Source of the DNA: Erythrobacter sp. 3-20A1M
GTDB lineage: Bacteria > Pseudomonadota > Alphaproteobacteria > Sphingomonadales > Sphingomonadaceae
NCBI RefSeq assembly: GCF_018636735.1
Contig: NZ_CP045200.1
Span: forward strand, 248,001 to 312,000
Direction of reading: 5' to 3'
Length of the DNA stretch: 64,000 nucleotides
The notes under the pieces are model-generated. The model did not search any database, was not told where the DNA came from, and saw only the letters and a program-made list of their open reading frames with translations. A program made the translations under genes and the position numbers. Of the stretch, positions 18,922 through 26,712 are shown piece by piece. Numbering within the stretch: the first letter of the stretch is position 1; each line of letters begins with the position of its first letter.

Positions 18922-21207
18922 ATGAAAGCCCGTATCCTCGCCACTACCAGTATCGCCCTTGCCCTGTCGGCCTGCGCGACCACGATGGAGAACGACATGG
19001 CCGTTGCCGATACTTCCGACGCCGAGGTGATGGCGGGTGCCGATATTCCGGAAGGGACCGGCTATTTCGCCAGCGACAGCACGCTGCCGTTCCAGGCGCC
19101 CGACTTCCGCCAGATTTCCGAAGACGACTACGTTCCGGCGTTCGAGCAAGGCATGGCGATCCACCAGGCGGAGGTCGATGCGATCGCCAACAATCCCGCC
19201 GCGCCGACTTTCGACAACACCATCGTCGCGCTGGAGACATCGGGCCGGATGCTGAACCGCGTCGCGACCGTGTTCTTCGCCCTGACGGGTACGAACACCA
19301 CCGACCGGCTCGACCAGATCAATACCGATATCAGTCCGAAGCTGTCGGCCCATTCCGACTCGATCTCGCTCAATCCGGCCCTCTTCGCGCGGGTGCAGGC
19401 GCTCTATGACCGGCGCGATACGCTGGGCCTCGACAACGAGCAGGCCAAGCTGCTCGAGGAAACCTACAAGGGAATGGTCCATGCCGGCGCGAAGCTGACC
19501 GCGCAGCAGCGCGAGCAGGTGAAGGCTATCAATACCGAGCTGTCGACGCTGACCACCGAATACGGCCAGGACGTGCGCTCCGCCACCAACGACCAGCCGC
19601 TGATCGTCGACACGCGCGAGGAACTGGCGGGCCTGACCGACGGCGAGATCAAGGCCGCGGCCGATCTGGCGGTGGAAAAGGGGATGCCGGGCAAGTTCGC
19701 CATCGCGCTGCAGAACACGACCCAGCAGCCGCTGCTCCCCAGCCTGGAAAACCGTGATGTGCGCGAGCGGCTGTTCATGCGCAGTATCCACCGCGCCGAC
19801 GGCACCAATCCCGAATACGACACCCGCGTGCTGCTGGCGAAGATCGCCGCGCTGCGGGCACAGAAGGCGGCGCTGTTCGGCGAGCCCGACTGGGCAACCT
19901 ACGCCATGTGGGACCGCATGGCGAAGAATCCGAAGACCGCGCTCGGCTTCATGAACCAGATGGTCCCGGCCCTCGCCGCGACGCAGCGGCGCGATGCGCA
20001 AATGCTCGACGCCGCGATCAAGGCCGATGGCGGGGATTACGAGGTCCAGCCGTGGGACTGGTATCGCTATGCCAACCAGGTGAAGGCGGAACGCTTCGAC
20101 CTCGACGAAAACCAGGTGAAGCAGTATTTCCAGCTGGACAAGGTGCTGGAAGACGGCGTCTTCTTCGCCGCGAACAAGCTTTACGGCCTGACCTTCAAGC
20201 GGCGCACCGACATCCCGACCTATCATCCGGACGTGTGGACCTACACCGTCTACGACAAGGACGGGTCGGAGCTGGGCCTGTTCTATTTCGATCCGTTCCA
20301 GCGCCCGTCCAAGCGCGGCGGCGCGTGGATGAGCAATTTCGTGGAGCAGAGCAAACTCTACGGGACGAAGCCCGTCATCTACAACGTGCTCAATATTCCC
20401 AAGGCCCCCGACGGGCAGCCGCAGCTGGTCAGCTTCGACAATGTGAACACCATGTTCCACGAATTCGGCCACGCGCTGCACGGCTTCTTCGCCAACCAGA
20501 CCTATCCCAGCATGTCGGGCACCGCGGTCGCGCGCGACTTCGTGGAATATCCCAGCCAGGTGAACGAGATGTGGGCGACCTATCCCGAGGTGCTGGAGAA
20601 CTATGCGAAGCACTACCAGACGGGTGCGCCCATTCCGTCCGCGATGATCGACAAGATCGAGGCGGCGGCGAAGTTCAACCAGGGCTATGATTTCGGCGAG
20701 GTCGTGGAGGCTGCGCTGCTCGACATGAAATGGCACTCGCTCTCCGCCGCGCAGGCCAAGGCGATCGACACGCCGGCAGAGGTCGACGCCTACGAGCGCA
20801 AGTCGCTGACCGATCTGGGGCTGGAAATCGACCTGGTCCCGCCGCGCTATCGCAGCAGCTATTTCAACCACATCTTCTCCAGCCCGACCGGCTATTCGGC
20901 CGGCTATTACAGCTATCTGTGGACCGCGATGCTGGACCGAGACAGCCGCCAATGGTTCCTCGATCACGGCGGTCTGACGCGGGAGAACGGCCAGCATTTC
21001 CGCGACACGGTGCTGAGCCAGGGCGGCACGCAGGACTATTTCAAGATGTACGAAGCGTTCGCGGGACGCGATCCGGACGTGAAGCCGCTGCTGGAGGCGC
21101 ACGGCCTGATCGCGGGTGACGAAGGCGGCGATGCGACCGGAACCACGTCGGACGGCGAATTGCCGGGGCAGACGACCGCAACCGCGCAAACTCCGGTAAC
21201 CAAGTAG
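18922..21207 (+). CDS. M3 family metallopeptidase (peptidyl-dipeptidase Dcp-like), lipoprotein
   Basis: Encodes 761 residues from an ATG preceded by GGAGAGAG. A lipoprotein signal (IALALSAC) suggests anchoring in the envelope. The thimet-oligopeptidase zinc site FHEFGHALHG is near residue 513, with the third ligand region in a following helix (EYPSQVNEMWA). The C-terminal PTGYSAGYYSYLW substrate loop is typical of M3 enzymes. The last 30 residues are a Gly/Thr-rich tail. Such enzymes remove dipeptides or trim oligopeptides. Confidence 0.93.
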   Translation: MKARILATTSIALALSACATTMENDMAVADTSDAEVMAGADIPEGTGYFASDSTLPFQAPDFRQISEDDYVPAFEQGMAIHQAEVDAIANNPAAPTFDNTIVALETSGRMLNRVATVFFALTGTNTTDRLDQINTDISPKLSAHSDSISLNPALFARVQALYDRRDTLGLDNEQAKLLEETYKGMVHAGAKLTAQQREQVKAINTELSTLTTEYGQDVRSATNDQPLIVDTREELAGLTDGEIKAAADLAVEKGMPGKFAIALQNTTQQPLLPSLENRDVRERLFMRSIHRADGTNPEYDTRVLLAKIAALRAQKAALFGEPDWATYAMWDRMAKNPKTALGFMNQMVPALAATQRRDAQMLDAAIKADGGDYEVQPWDWYRYANQVKAERFDLDENQVKQYFQLDKVLEDGVFFAANKLYGLTFKRRTDIPTYHPDVWTYTVYDKDGSELGLFYFDPFQRPSKRGGAWMSNFVEQSKLYGTKPVIYNVLNIPKAPDGQPQLVSFDNVNTMFHEFGHALHGFFANQTYPSMSGTAVARDFVEYPSQVNEMWATYPEVLENYAKHYQTGAPIPSAMIDKIEAAAKFNQGYDFGEVVEAALLDMKWHSLSAAQAKAIDTPAEVDAYERKSLTDLGLEIDLVPPRYRSSYFNHIFSSPTGYSAGYYSYLWTAMLDRDSRQWFLDHGGLTRENGQHFRDTVLSQGGTQDYFKMYEAFAGRDPDVKPLLEAHGLIAGDEGGDATGTTSDGELPGQTTATAQTPVTK

Positions 21208-21275
21208 TTACATTTCGTAACCTGTAATGGCGGGTCGGGTCTCCACATGGGAAACCCGGCCCGCCTTCGTTTCGG

Positions 21276-22004
21276 CTATAGCGTGATCAGCGCGCGGCGC
21301 CCCTGTTCGCCGATCCACTGCGCGCGGATGTTCCACACCCGCTCCACCAGGTCGCGATGCAGAGCTTCCTCCGCCGGGCCGTCGGCCGCCAGGCTGCCCC
21401 GATCGAGCACCACGACGCGATCCGCGTGGTTCATCGCCTGGGCGAGGTCGTGCACCACCATCACCACACCCGCGCCGTCGCGCGCGGCGCGGCGCAGATG
21501 GCGCAGGATCGTGCGCTGATGCGCGAGGTCGAGCGCCGCCAGCGGCTCGTCGGCGAGCACCCAGCGCGGCGTGCCCGCCAGCACGCGGGCGAGCAGCACA
21601 CGGGCTCGCTCTCCGCCCGACAGCGTGGAGATGGGGCGATCGGCGAAGTCGGTCAGATCCAGCCGCCGCATGATTTCCGCCACGATCGCGTCGCCCCGGT
21701 CGCCATGGGGCAGCCGTCCGAGCGCGACCAGCCACCGGACCGCGACGTCCCACGCGACCTGCGGCTCCTGCGGGAGGTAGCCGATCGCTTGCGCGCGGGC
21801 ACGCGGATGCAGCCTGTCGAGCGGCTTGCCGTTGAGCACGAGATCGCCGGTGCCGGGCACCAGCAGCCCGGCAAGGCATTGCAGCAGGGTCGACTTGCCC
21901 GCCCCGTTGGGGCCGCAGATCGCGGTGATGCCGCCCGGCTCCAGCACCAGCGAGACGCGGTCCAGCCGACCGGGCACGACGAGGTTGCACGCGGCCAGCG
22001 TCAT
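21276..22004 (-). CDS. btuD: Vitamin B12/heme-type ABC transporter ATP-binding protein
   Basis: Encodes 242 residues. Walker A CGPNGAGKST (about 32-41), Q-loop in YLPQEPQVAWD, signature LSGGERARVLLARVLA and Walker B RWVLADEPLAALD are all present. The protein powers import through the FecCD-type permease encoded upstream, with a 4-base overlap. It ends the riboswitch-controlled cobalamin uptake operon, so a B12 substrate is inferred from context. Confidence 0.9.
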   Translation of the reverse strand: MTLAACNLVVPGRLDRVSLVLEPGGITAICGPNGAGKSTLLQCLAGLLVPGTGDLVLNGKPLDRLHPRARAQAIGYLPQEPQVAWDVAVRWLVALGRLPHGDRGDAIVAEIMRRLDLTDFADRPISTLSGGERARVLLARVLAGTPRWVLADEPLAALDLAHQRTILRHLRRAARDGAGVVMVVHDLAQAMNHADRVVVLDRGSLAADGPAEEALHRDLVERVWNIRAQWIGEQGRRALITL

Positions 22005-22954
22005 GCGAGGCCCCGCCGCATGCGGATCAGCAGCCAGAGGAAGAACGGGGCGCCGAGCACGCTCAGCAGGATGCCAAGGCGAAGCTCCGTAACCGTGGGC
22101 AGCACGCGAACCGCGCTGTCCCCGACCAGCACCAGCAGCGCGCCCGCGAGCGCACTCGGCCCGATCAGCGAACTCGGCATCCGGTCGGTGAAGGGGCGCA
22201 CGATATGGGGCACCATCAGTCCGACGAAGCCGATAATTCCCGCCACCGCGACGCCGCTACCCACGGTCAGCCCGATGCCGACGACCAGCCAGGCGAGCGT
22301 GCGCCCCGGTTGCATGCCGAGCGAGCGGGCCGCGCCCTCGCCCAGCGTCAGCGCGTCGAGCGCGGTCGCGGTGCGCCATAGGCAGGCGATCCCGGCGATC
22401 GTCAGCGGCGCGGCGATCCACACCTCGCGCCAACTACGATCGGTCAACGCGCCCATCAGCCAGGTCACGATCTCGCTCATCGCGAAGGCATTGGGCGCAA
22501 GACTGATGACGAGACTGGTGAGTGCGCCCGCGAGGCTCGCGATCATCAGCCCGGCGAGCGTGAACAGCGCGATCCCGCCCGTCCGCCCGGCAATGGCGGC
22601 CAGCAGCGCCATCGCCCCGGCGGCCCCGGCCAGCGCGAACAGCGGCAACAGCCAGGCATTAGCCGTCAGACCGAACCAGAAGCTCGCCACCGCGCCCAGC
22701 GCCGCGCCCGGCGCGATCCCGAACAGGCCGGGATCGGCGAGCGGATTGCGCAGATAGCCCTGCATCACCGCGCCCGCCGCGCCGAGCCCCGCACCGACCA
22801 CGATCGCCAGCACACCGCGCGGCAGGCGCAGTTCGGCCAGGATGATCGCGGCATTGGGCGTGCTCGCCGGGTCGAGCCAGACGCGACCAGCCAGCAACGA
22901 AAGCCCGAAGACGAGGGCCAGCAGCGCGAGGAGAATGGCGGAGAGGCGACTCAT
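22001..22954 (-). CDS. btuC: FecCD/BtuC family ABC transporter permease
   Basis: Encodes 317 residues, nearly all hydrophobic, with about ten membrane helices. Family segments include GAGLGAAGAVMQGYLRNPLADP near residue 55 and GFVGLMVPHIVRP near 245. Forms the membrane channel for cobalamin with BtuD and BtuF. The start overlaps the btuF stop by 4 bases and the stop overlaps btuD by 4 bases, giving tight coupling. Confidence 0.92.
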   Translation of the reverse strand: MSRLSAILLALLALVFGLSLLAGRVWLDPASTPNAAIILAELRLPRGVLAIVVGAGLGAAGAVMQGYLRNPLADPGLFGIAPGAALGAVASFWFGLTANAWLLPLFALAGAAGAMALLAAIAGRTGGIALFTLAGLMIASLAGALTSLVISLAPNAFAMSEIVTWLMGALTDRSWREVWIAAPLTIAGIACLWRTATALDALTLGEGAARSLGMQPGRTLAWLVVGIGLTVGSGVAVAGIIGFVGLMVPHIVRPFTDRMPSSLIGPSALAGALLVLVGDSAVRVLPTVTELRLGILLSVLGAPFFLWLLIRMRRGLA

Positions 22955-23901
22955 CCACCCCTCCCGTTCACGGGAGGGGCAGCGAGACTTGCTTCGCCAA
23001 CGGCGAAGTTAGTCGCAGCGGGGTGGACTTCGAGGCTGGCCGATAGCGTTGCAGGCCCACCCCCGGCCCCTCCCGCACGCGGGAGAGGGGAAAGCTGCGC
23101 GCGTATCTCTCGCAACCGCTTCATCGCGCGGATGATCGTCGGGCCGCCGCAATAGAGCAGCGAGGGATCGAAACGCGCGACTTCCATGCCGGGAATCTCG
23201 CGCAGCGCCGGGTGGCGCTGGCCGCGCTCGTTCCCCGCCACTAGCAGCAGGCGCGGCGGGTCGACCGTCAGCCGCTCCAGCGAGAGATAATCGGCCTGCC
23301 GCAGCCCGCGCTGGACGGACAGGCTGGCCAGCCCCGCCCGGGCCATCAATTCGGTCGCCAGCGTGTTGTCGCCCGGAACGATGCCGCCCGGCTGCCACAA
23401 CACGGTCGAAACCGGCGCATCGGCAACGGGCGCCACCGCCGCCGCGATCCGCGCATTCAGAGCCGCGCCTTCCCGCTGTCGATCGGTCAGCTCCGCCAGC
23501 CGCGTAACCTGCGCCCGACTGTCCGTGACTGTGGATGCGATGCCGAAGGTTTCCACGCGGATACCCATGTCGGTCAGCGCGGCGCGCGTCGCGGGCGCGA
23601 TGAAGTCGCTCGCCACCACCATGTCGGGCGCGAGCGCGGCGATCTCCTCCACCGTGCCGCCGGTGGTGCCGTAACGCTGCGCCCGCGCGACCGGCATCGA
23701 ACTCGCCGCCGGATCGCGGCTGTAATGCGAGAGGGCCAGGACCTGGCCCGGCGGGGCGATCTCGCCCAGGATCGCGTCGGTGCACGGGTTGAGGCTGACG
23801 ATCGTCGGATGCGCCGCACCGGTCTGGCGCACCGGCGGCGCGGCGGTGCAACCCGCCAGCGCCGCCGCCGCGAAAGCGGCCGTCCAGCCGCGCGGGTTCA
23901 C
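22951..23901 (-). CDS. btuF: Cobalamin ABC transporter substrate-binding protein
   Basis: Encodes 316 residues with an N-terminal export signal and possible lipobox (AAALAGC). The fold is that of class III periplasmic binding proteins: IVSLNPCTDAIL near residue 34, EEIAALAPDMVVASDF, and the helix ending MKRLREIRAQL. The family protein normally ends there. The last 40 residues or so (SPLPRAGGAGGGPA onward) are encoded by a cluster of hairpin repeats, so this tail is probably repeat-derived. The protein delivers B12 to BtuCD in the periplasm. Confidence 0.88.
   Translation of the reverse strand: MNPRGWTAAFAAAALAGCTAAPPVRQTGAAHPTIVSLNPCTDAILGEIAPPGQVLALSHYSRDPAASSMPVARAQRYGTTGGTVEEIAALAPDMVVASDFIAPATRAALTDMGIRVETFGIASTVTDSRAQVTRLAELTDRQREGAALNARIAAAVAPVADAPVSTVLWQPGGIVPGDNTLATELMARAGLASLSVQRGLRQADYLSLERLTVDPPRLLLVAGNERGQRHPALREIPGMEVARFDPSLLYCGGPTIIRAMKRLREIRAQLSPLPRAGGAGGGPATLSASLEVHPAATNFAVGEASLAAPPVNGRGG
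22959..23092. repeat. Three-hairpin REP-like cluster inside the btuF 3' end
   Basis: Perfect or near-perfect hairpins: CCCCTCCCGT/ACGGGAGGGG (22959-22980), CTTCGCC/GGCGAAG (22993-23009), and CCCCTCCCG/CGGGAG-A-GGGG (about 23069-23092). They are read in frame as the BtuF C-terminus and end just before the btuC start. Confidence 0.75.
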
Positions 23902-25802
23902 AGCTTCAGCCGCGCCCCGACATAGGCGGATCGGCCCGGCGTGCCGTAGCCGACGACGCTCGTGTAATCGACGTCGAACAGGTTCTCGACCCGGCCATAC
24001 AGCTCGAACCGCTCGCCCACGGGCAGGCTGGCGCGCAGCGTGGTCAGTGCGTAACCGTCGAGCCGGGTGGCATTGAAATTGTCGTCGAAGCTGTCGCTCA
24101 CCAGCCGCACGTCGCCGCCCAGCACCAGCCCGGCGAGCGGAGAGCGCCAGTCGAGCGAGGCGGTCAGCGCGTGGCGCGGACGGCGGGCGAGATCGTTGCC
24201 CTCGCGCGCATCGCCCGGCGTCCGGTTCTCGGTATCGGTGAAGGCATAGGCGAGCCGGGTGGACAGGTTCGCCCCCAGATCCCTGCCCAGCTCCACCTCG
24301 ACGCCCTGCGCGCGGGTCTTGCCCACATTGTCGTAAGTCCCGAAGGGCCGGTTCGTGCAGATGCCGGTGGTCTGGCCGGTGCAGCTCACGAAGTCGATCT
24401 GGTCGTCGGTATCGCGCCGGAACAGCGTGACAGCGGCGTAGCCGTCCTTCGAGCGGTCGCCCCAGGCAAGGCCGAGATCGAAACTGGTGCTGTTTTCCGG
24501 CACCAGGGTCTCGTTCCCGTAATCGGACAGCAATTGGTAGAGCGTGGGTGCCTTGAAGCCCTCGCCCACGCTGGCGCGCAGGCGCAGCCCCGGCACGATG
24601 GCATAGCTGACATCCGCGCCGAAGCTGGTCGCGCCGCCGAAATCCTGGTGCTCGTCATGGCGCACACCCGCATGGGCGGACAGCGCGCCGTACTCGATCC
24701 CCGCCTGCGCGTAGATGCCACCGATACCGGTGCTCTGCCGCGCGTCGTAGGTGCTTTCGAACGAAGTCCATTCGTAGCTGCCGCCGAAATCCACCAGCAG
24801 CGGCCCGATCAACCGGTATTCGCCGCGCGCGTCGATGCGGTCCGACCGGCCCTTGTAGCTGTAGGCAGGCGTGTCGCTCGTATCGGAGGCGTAGGAGTCG
24901 CGGTCCGTATCGGCGAAGGAGTAATAGGCCTTCAGGTAGAGCGTGCCGGTATCGCGCAGCGCGCCGACCGCGCCGGAGAGCTGCTTGGTGCGCTGGGTCT
25001 CCGGAGTATCGCCGAAGGTATAGGTCGGCGCGGGATACCCGTCGATATCGAGGTCGCCATGGGCGTAGCGCGCCGTGGCGAAGATCTCGCTGGCCGGGTC
25101 GAGGTAGTATCGCGCCCGCCCGTTGATGGAATAATGCTCGAACCCGTCGGGCTCCGTACCGACGGCGGCGGCGGAGAAACCGTCGGTGCGATAATAATCG
25201 CCACCGATGCCGAGATAGCCGGTATCGCCGCCGATGCCCGCCGTGGCGGTCGTATAGACGGTGTCGCGCGCGCCGTATTCCGCGCTCGCGTCGATCCCGG
25301 TGGTGCTGCGCGTGGTCGCCTCCAGCACGCCGCCGATCGCATCCGACCCCCAAATGGTGGAGTTGGAGCCGCGCGTCAGATCGAGCTTCGCCAGCGTGCC
25401 GGACAGCAGATTGCCGAAATCGAACCCGCCGCCGGGGCTGGAGGGATCGTTCAGCCGCACCCCGTCGACCAGCACCAGCAGCTGCGCGGTTTCCGCGCCG
25501 CGCACGTTGACGCCGGTGGTCGCTCCGGGCGGGCCGTTGCGGGTGAAGGTGACGCCGGGCGCGCGTTCGAGCAGGCGAGTGATGTCGGCCCCCTGGATAC
25601 TCTCGATCTCGGACCGGCCGATCACGGTTACCGGCTGGCCGGTGTCCTCCACCTCGATCCGGGTGCCGGTCGCGGTGACGGTGATCTCCGTCTCCTCGAG
25701 CGCGTAGGGATCGGTGTTCTCGTCGGGCTGTGCGGGCGGCTGGGCCAGCGCGGGCGCCGCGATCGCCGCCAGGGAAACGCCGAGTATCAGGTATTTACGC
25801 AT
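23898..25802 (-). CDS. btuB: TonB-dependent cobalamin receptor
   Basis: Encodes 634 residues from an ATG with GGAGAA upstream, chosen over an earlier in-frame ATG at 25958. A signal peptide (MRKYLILGVSLAAIAAPALA) precedes a TonB box-like segment (ETEITVTATG), a plug domain (QPVTVIGRSEIESIQGAD, VNVRGAETAQLLVLVDGVRL) and an outer-membrane barrel ending in YVGARLKL, with the required terminal aromatic-hydrophobic pattern. Substrate B12 is inferred from the cobalamin riboswitch upstream and the BtuFCD genes downstream (4-base overlap with btuF). Confidence 0.93.
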   Translation of the reverse strand: MRKYLILGVSLAAIAAPALAQPPAQPDENTDPYALEETEITVTATGTRIEVEDTGQPVTVIGRSEIESIQGADITRLLERAPGVTFTRNGPPGATTGVNVRGAETAQLLVLVDGVRLNDPSSPGGGFDFGNLLSGTLAKLDLTRGSNSTIWGSDAIGGVLEATTRSTTGIDASAEYGARDTVYTTATAGIGGDTGYLGIGGDYYRTDGFSAAAVGTEPDGFEHYSINGRARYYLDPASEIFATARYAHGDLDIDGYPAPTYTFGDTPETQRTKQLSGAVGALRDTGTLYLKAYYSFADTDRDSYASDTSDTPAYSYKGRSDRIDARGEYRLIGPLLVDFGGSYEWTSFESTYDARQSTGIGGIYAQAGIEYGALSAHAGVRHDEHQDFGGATSFGADVSYAIVPGLRLRASVGEGFKAPTLYQLLSDYGNETLVPENSTSFDLGLAWGDRSKDGYAAVTLFRRDTDDQIDFVSCTGQTTGICTNRPFGTYDNVGKTRAQGVEVELGRDLGANLSTRLAYAFTDTENRTPGDAREGNDLARRPRHALTASLDWRSPLAGLVLGGDVRLVSDSFDDNFNATRLDGYALTTLRASLPVGERFELYGRVENLFDVDYTSVVGYGTPGRSAYVGARLKL

Positions 25803-25904
25803 AACTTCTCCATCATGTGCGAAATGTCGCCCATGACGGAATGCAGGCGTGAAAATGCCCGCTCCGCTTGCCACCGGTACACCCCGCCCGCCGGCCGAAC
25901 GACA

Positions 25905-26075
25905 CGCACAGGCAGGTCTCCTGGCTCCCGGATCGTCGCGCGCCGTCCGCCTTCCCACCCTTCGACTTGCTCGGGACAGTGGCGTGTTGGAAGGCGCGCT
26001 CCCCGGTCACAGTTGCGGGGGCAGCGAGGGTATTCCACCCTCTTCCCTCTTAGGCCCGCCGGTCGATCCCTCGCC
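25905..26075 (-). promoter_or_regulatory. Cobalamin (AdoCbl) riboswitch
   Basis: Read on the minus strand the leader contains the conserved series GGGAAGAGGGTGGAATACC, CTGCCCCCGCAACTGTGACC, GCCACTG, GGGAAGGC and finally GAGCCAGGAGACCTGCC, the standard order of the class-I cobalamin riboswitch. It lies about 100 bases upstream of btuB. Binding of adenosylcobalamin would be expected to lower expression of the btuB-btuF-btuC-btuD unit. Exact 5' boundary uncertain. Between GCCACTG and GGGAAGGC, a peripheral segment carries a REP-like sequence (25958-25979). Confidence 0.93.
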
Positions 26076-26322
26076 CGCCGGACAACCCGTGACGTCGCGC
26101 GCCCCTTAGGGCCCGGTCCTGCGCGCGGCAAGCCTTTGCGCGCGTGTTGACGCGCATTTGGCCATGACGGTTTACGAAAGGCGGTCCGGCCGGAGGCGGG
26201 ACGGGCAAATGTTAACACCCCCGAAACCTTTCGCGGCAGCAAAGCCTTAGCCTGCGCGCACTACAGATGGCTGAGGGGCGGTTACGGTCGCCGGGGATCA
26301 CTGTCGGGGTGGGTTGTACATC
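26076..26322. other. Intergenic stretch between the divergent riboswitch leader and small ORF
   Basis: About 250 bases. It should hold the promoter for the B12 leader (leftward) and for the small protein (rightward). No convincing pair of promoter hexamers was found by eye. Confidence 0.3.
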
Positions 26323-26658
26323 ATGAAGTTCTACTATGCCGCGGCGCGCAGCGTGGCGCCTTCTCCAGTCGTGCGCGCTCTTTCCAGGCGCGCGAGCGCA
26401 CGGGCGGCGAACGATAATGGCAATCGCTCGCAGAACCCCGCCACCGACCCGAAGATGGTGAACGCCGCGCTGCGTCACTTTTCCCAGCACGGGCTCCACG
26501 CCGCGAGCCGAGCCGCCGAGGAAGCCGAGACCGCCTTCTTCGCCGGCGATCGGGAGCGCTACGAATGGTGGCGTGGCATCTGCAAGACGCTGGACCGCCG
26601 ACTGGCGGAAGAACTCGCGGACCGCTTTCGCTCCTCCCGCGAAATGACACCCGCATAG
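26323..26658 (+). CDS. Small conserved-type protein of unknown function
   Basis: Encodes 111 residues from ATG 26323 (MKFYYAAARSV); an in-frame TTG at 26314 is less likely. The N-terminal part is basic and contains RAANDN, an element I associate with short sphingomonad proteins. The rest is helical and charged (AAEEAETAFFAGDRERYEWW). No domain recognised. The next gene starts 54 bases later on the same strand. Confidence 0.65.
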   Translation: MKFYYAAARSVAPSPVVRALSRRASARAANDNGNRSQNPATDPKMVNAALRHFSQHGLHAASRAAEEAETAFFAGDRERYEWWRGICKTLDRRLAEELADRFRSSREMTPA

Positions 26659-26712
26659 GCCCCCATCAACCGCTGGCGATGCCAGTAATAGCGACATTAA
26701 CCAAATAGAGAG

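Noticed and set aside
18895-21189. Long frame opposite the M3 peptidase
   Set aside because: Antisense shadow; the peptidase has a full zinc motif and signal peptide.
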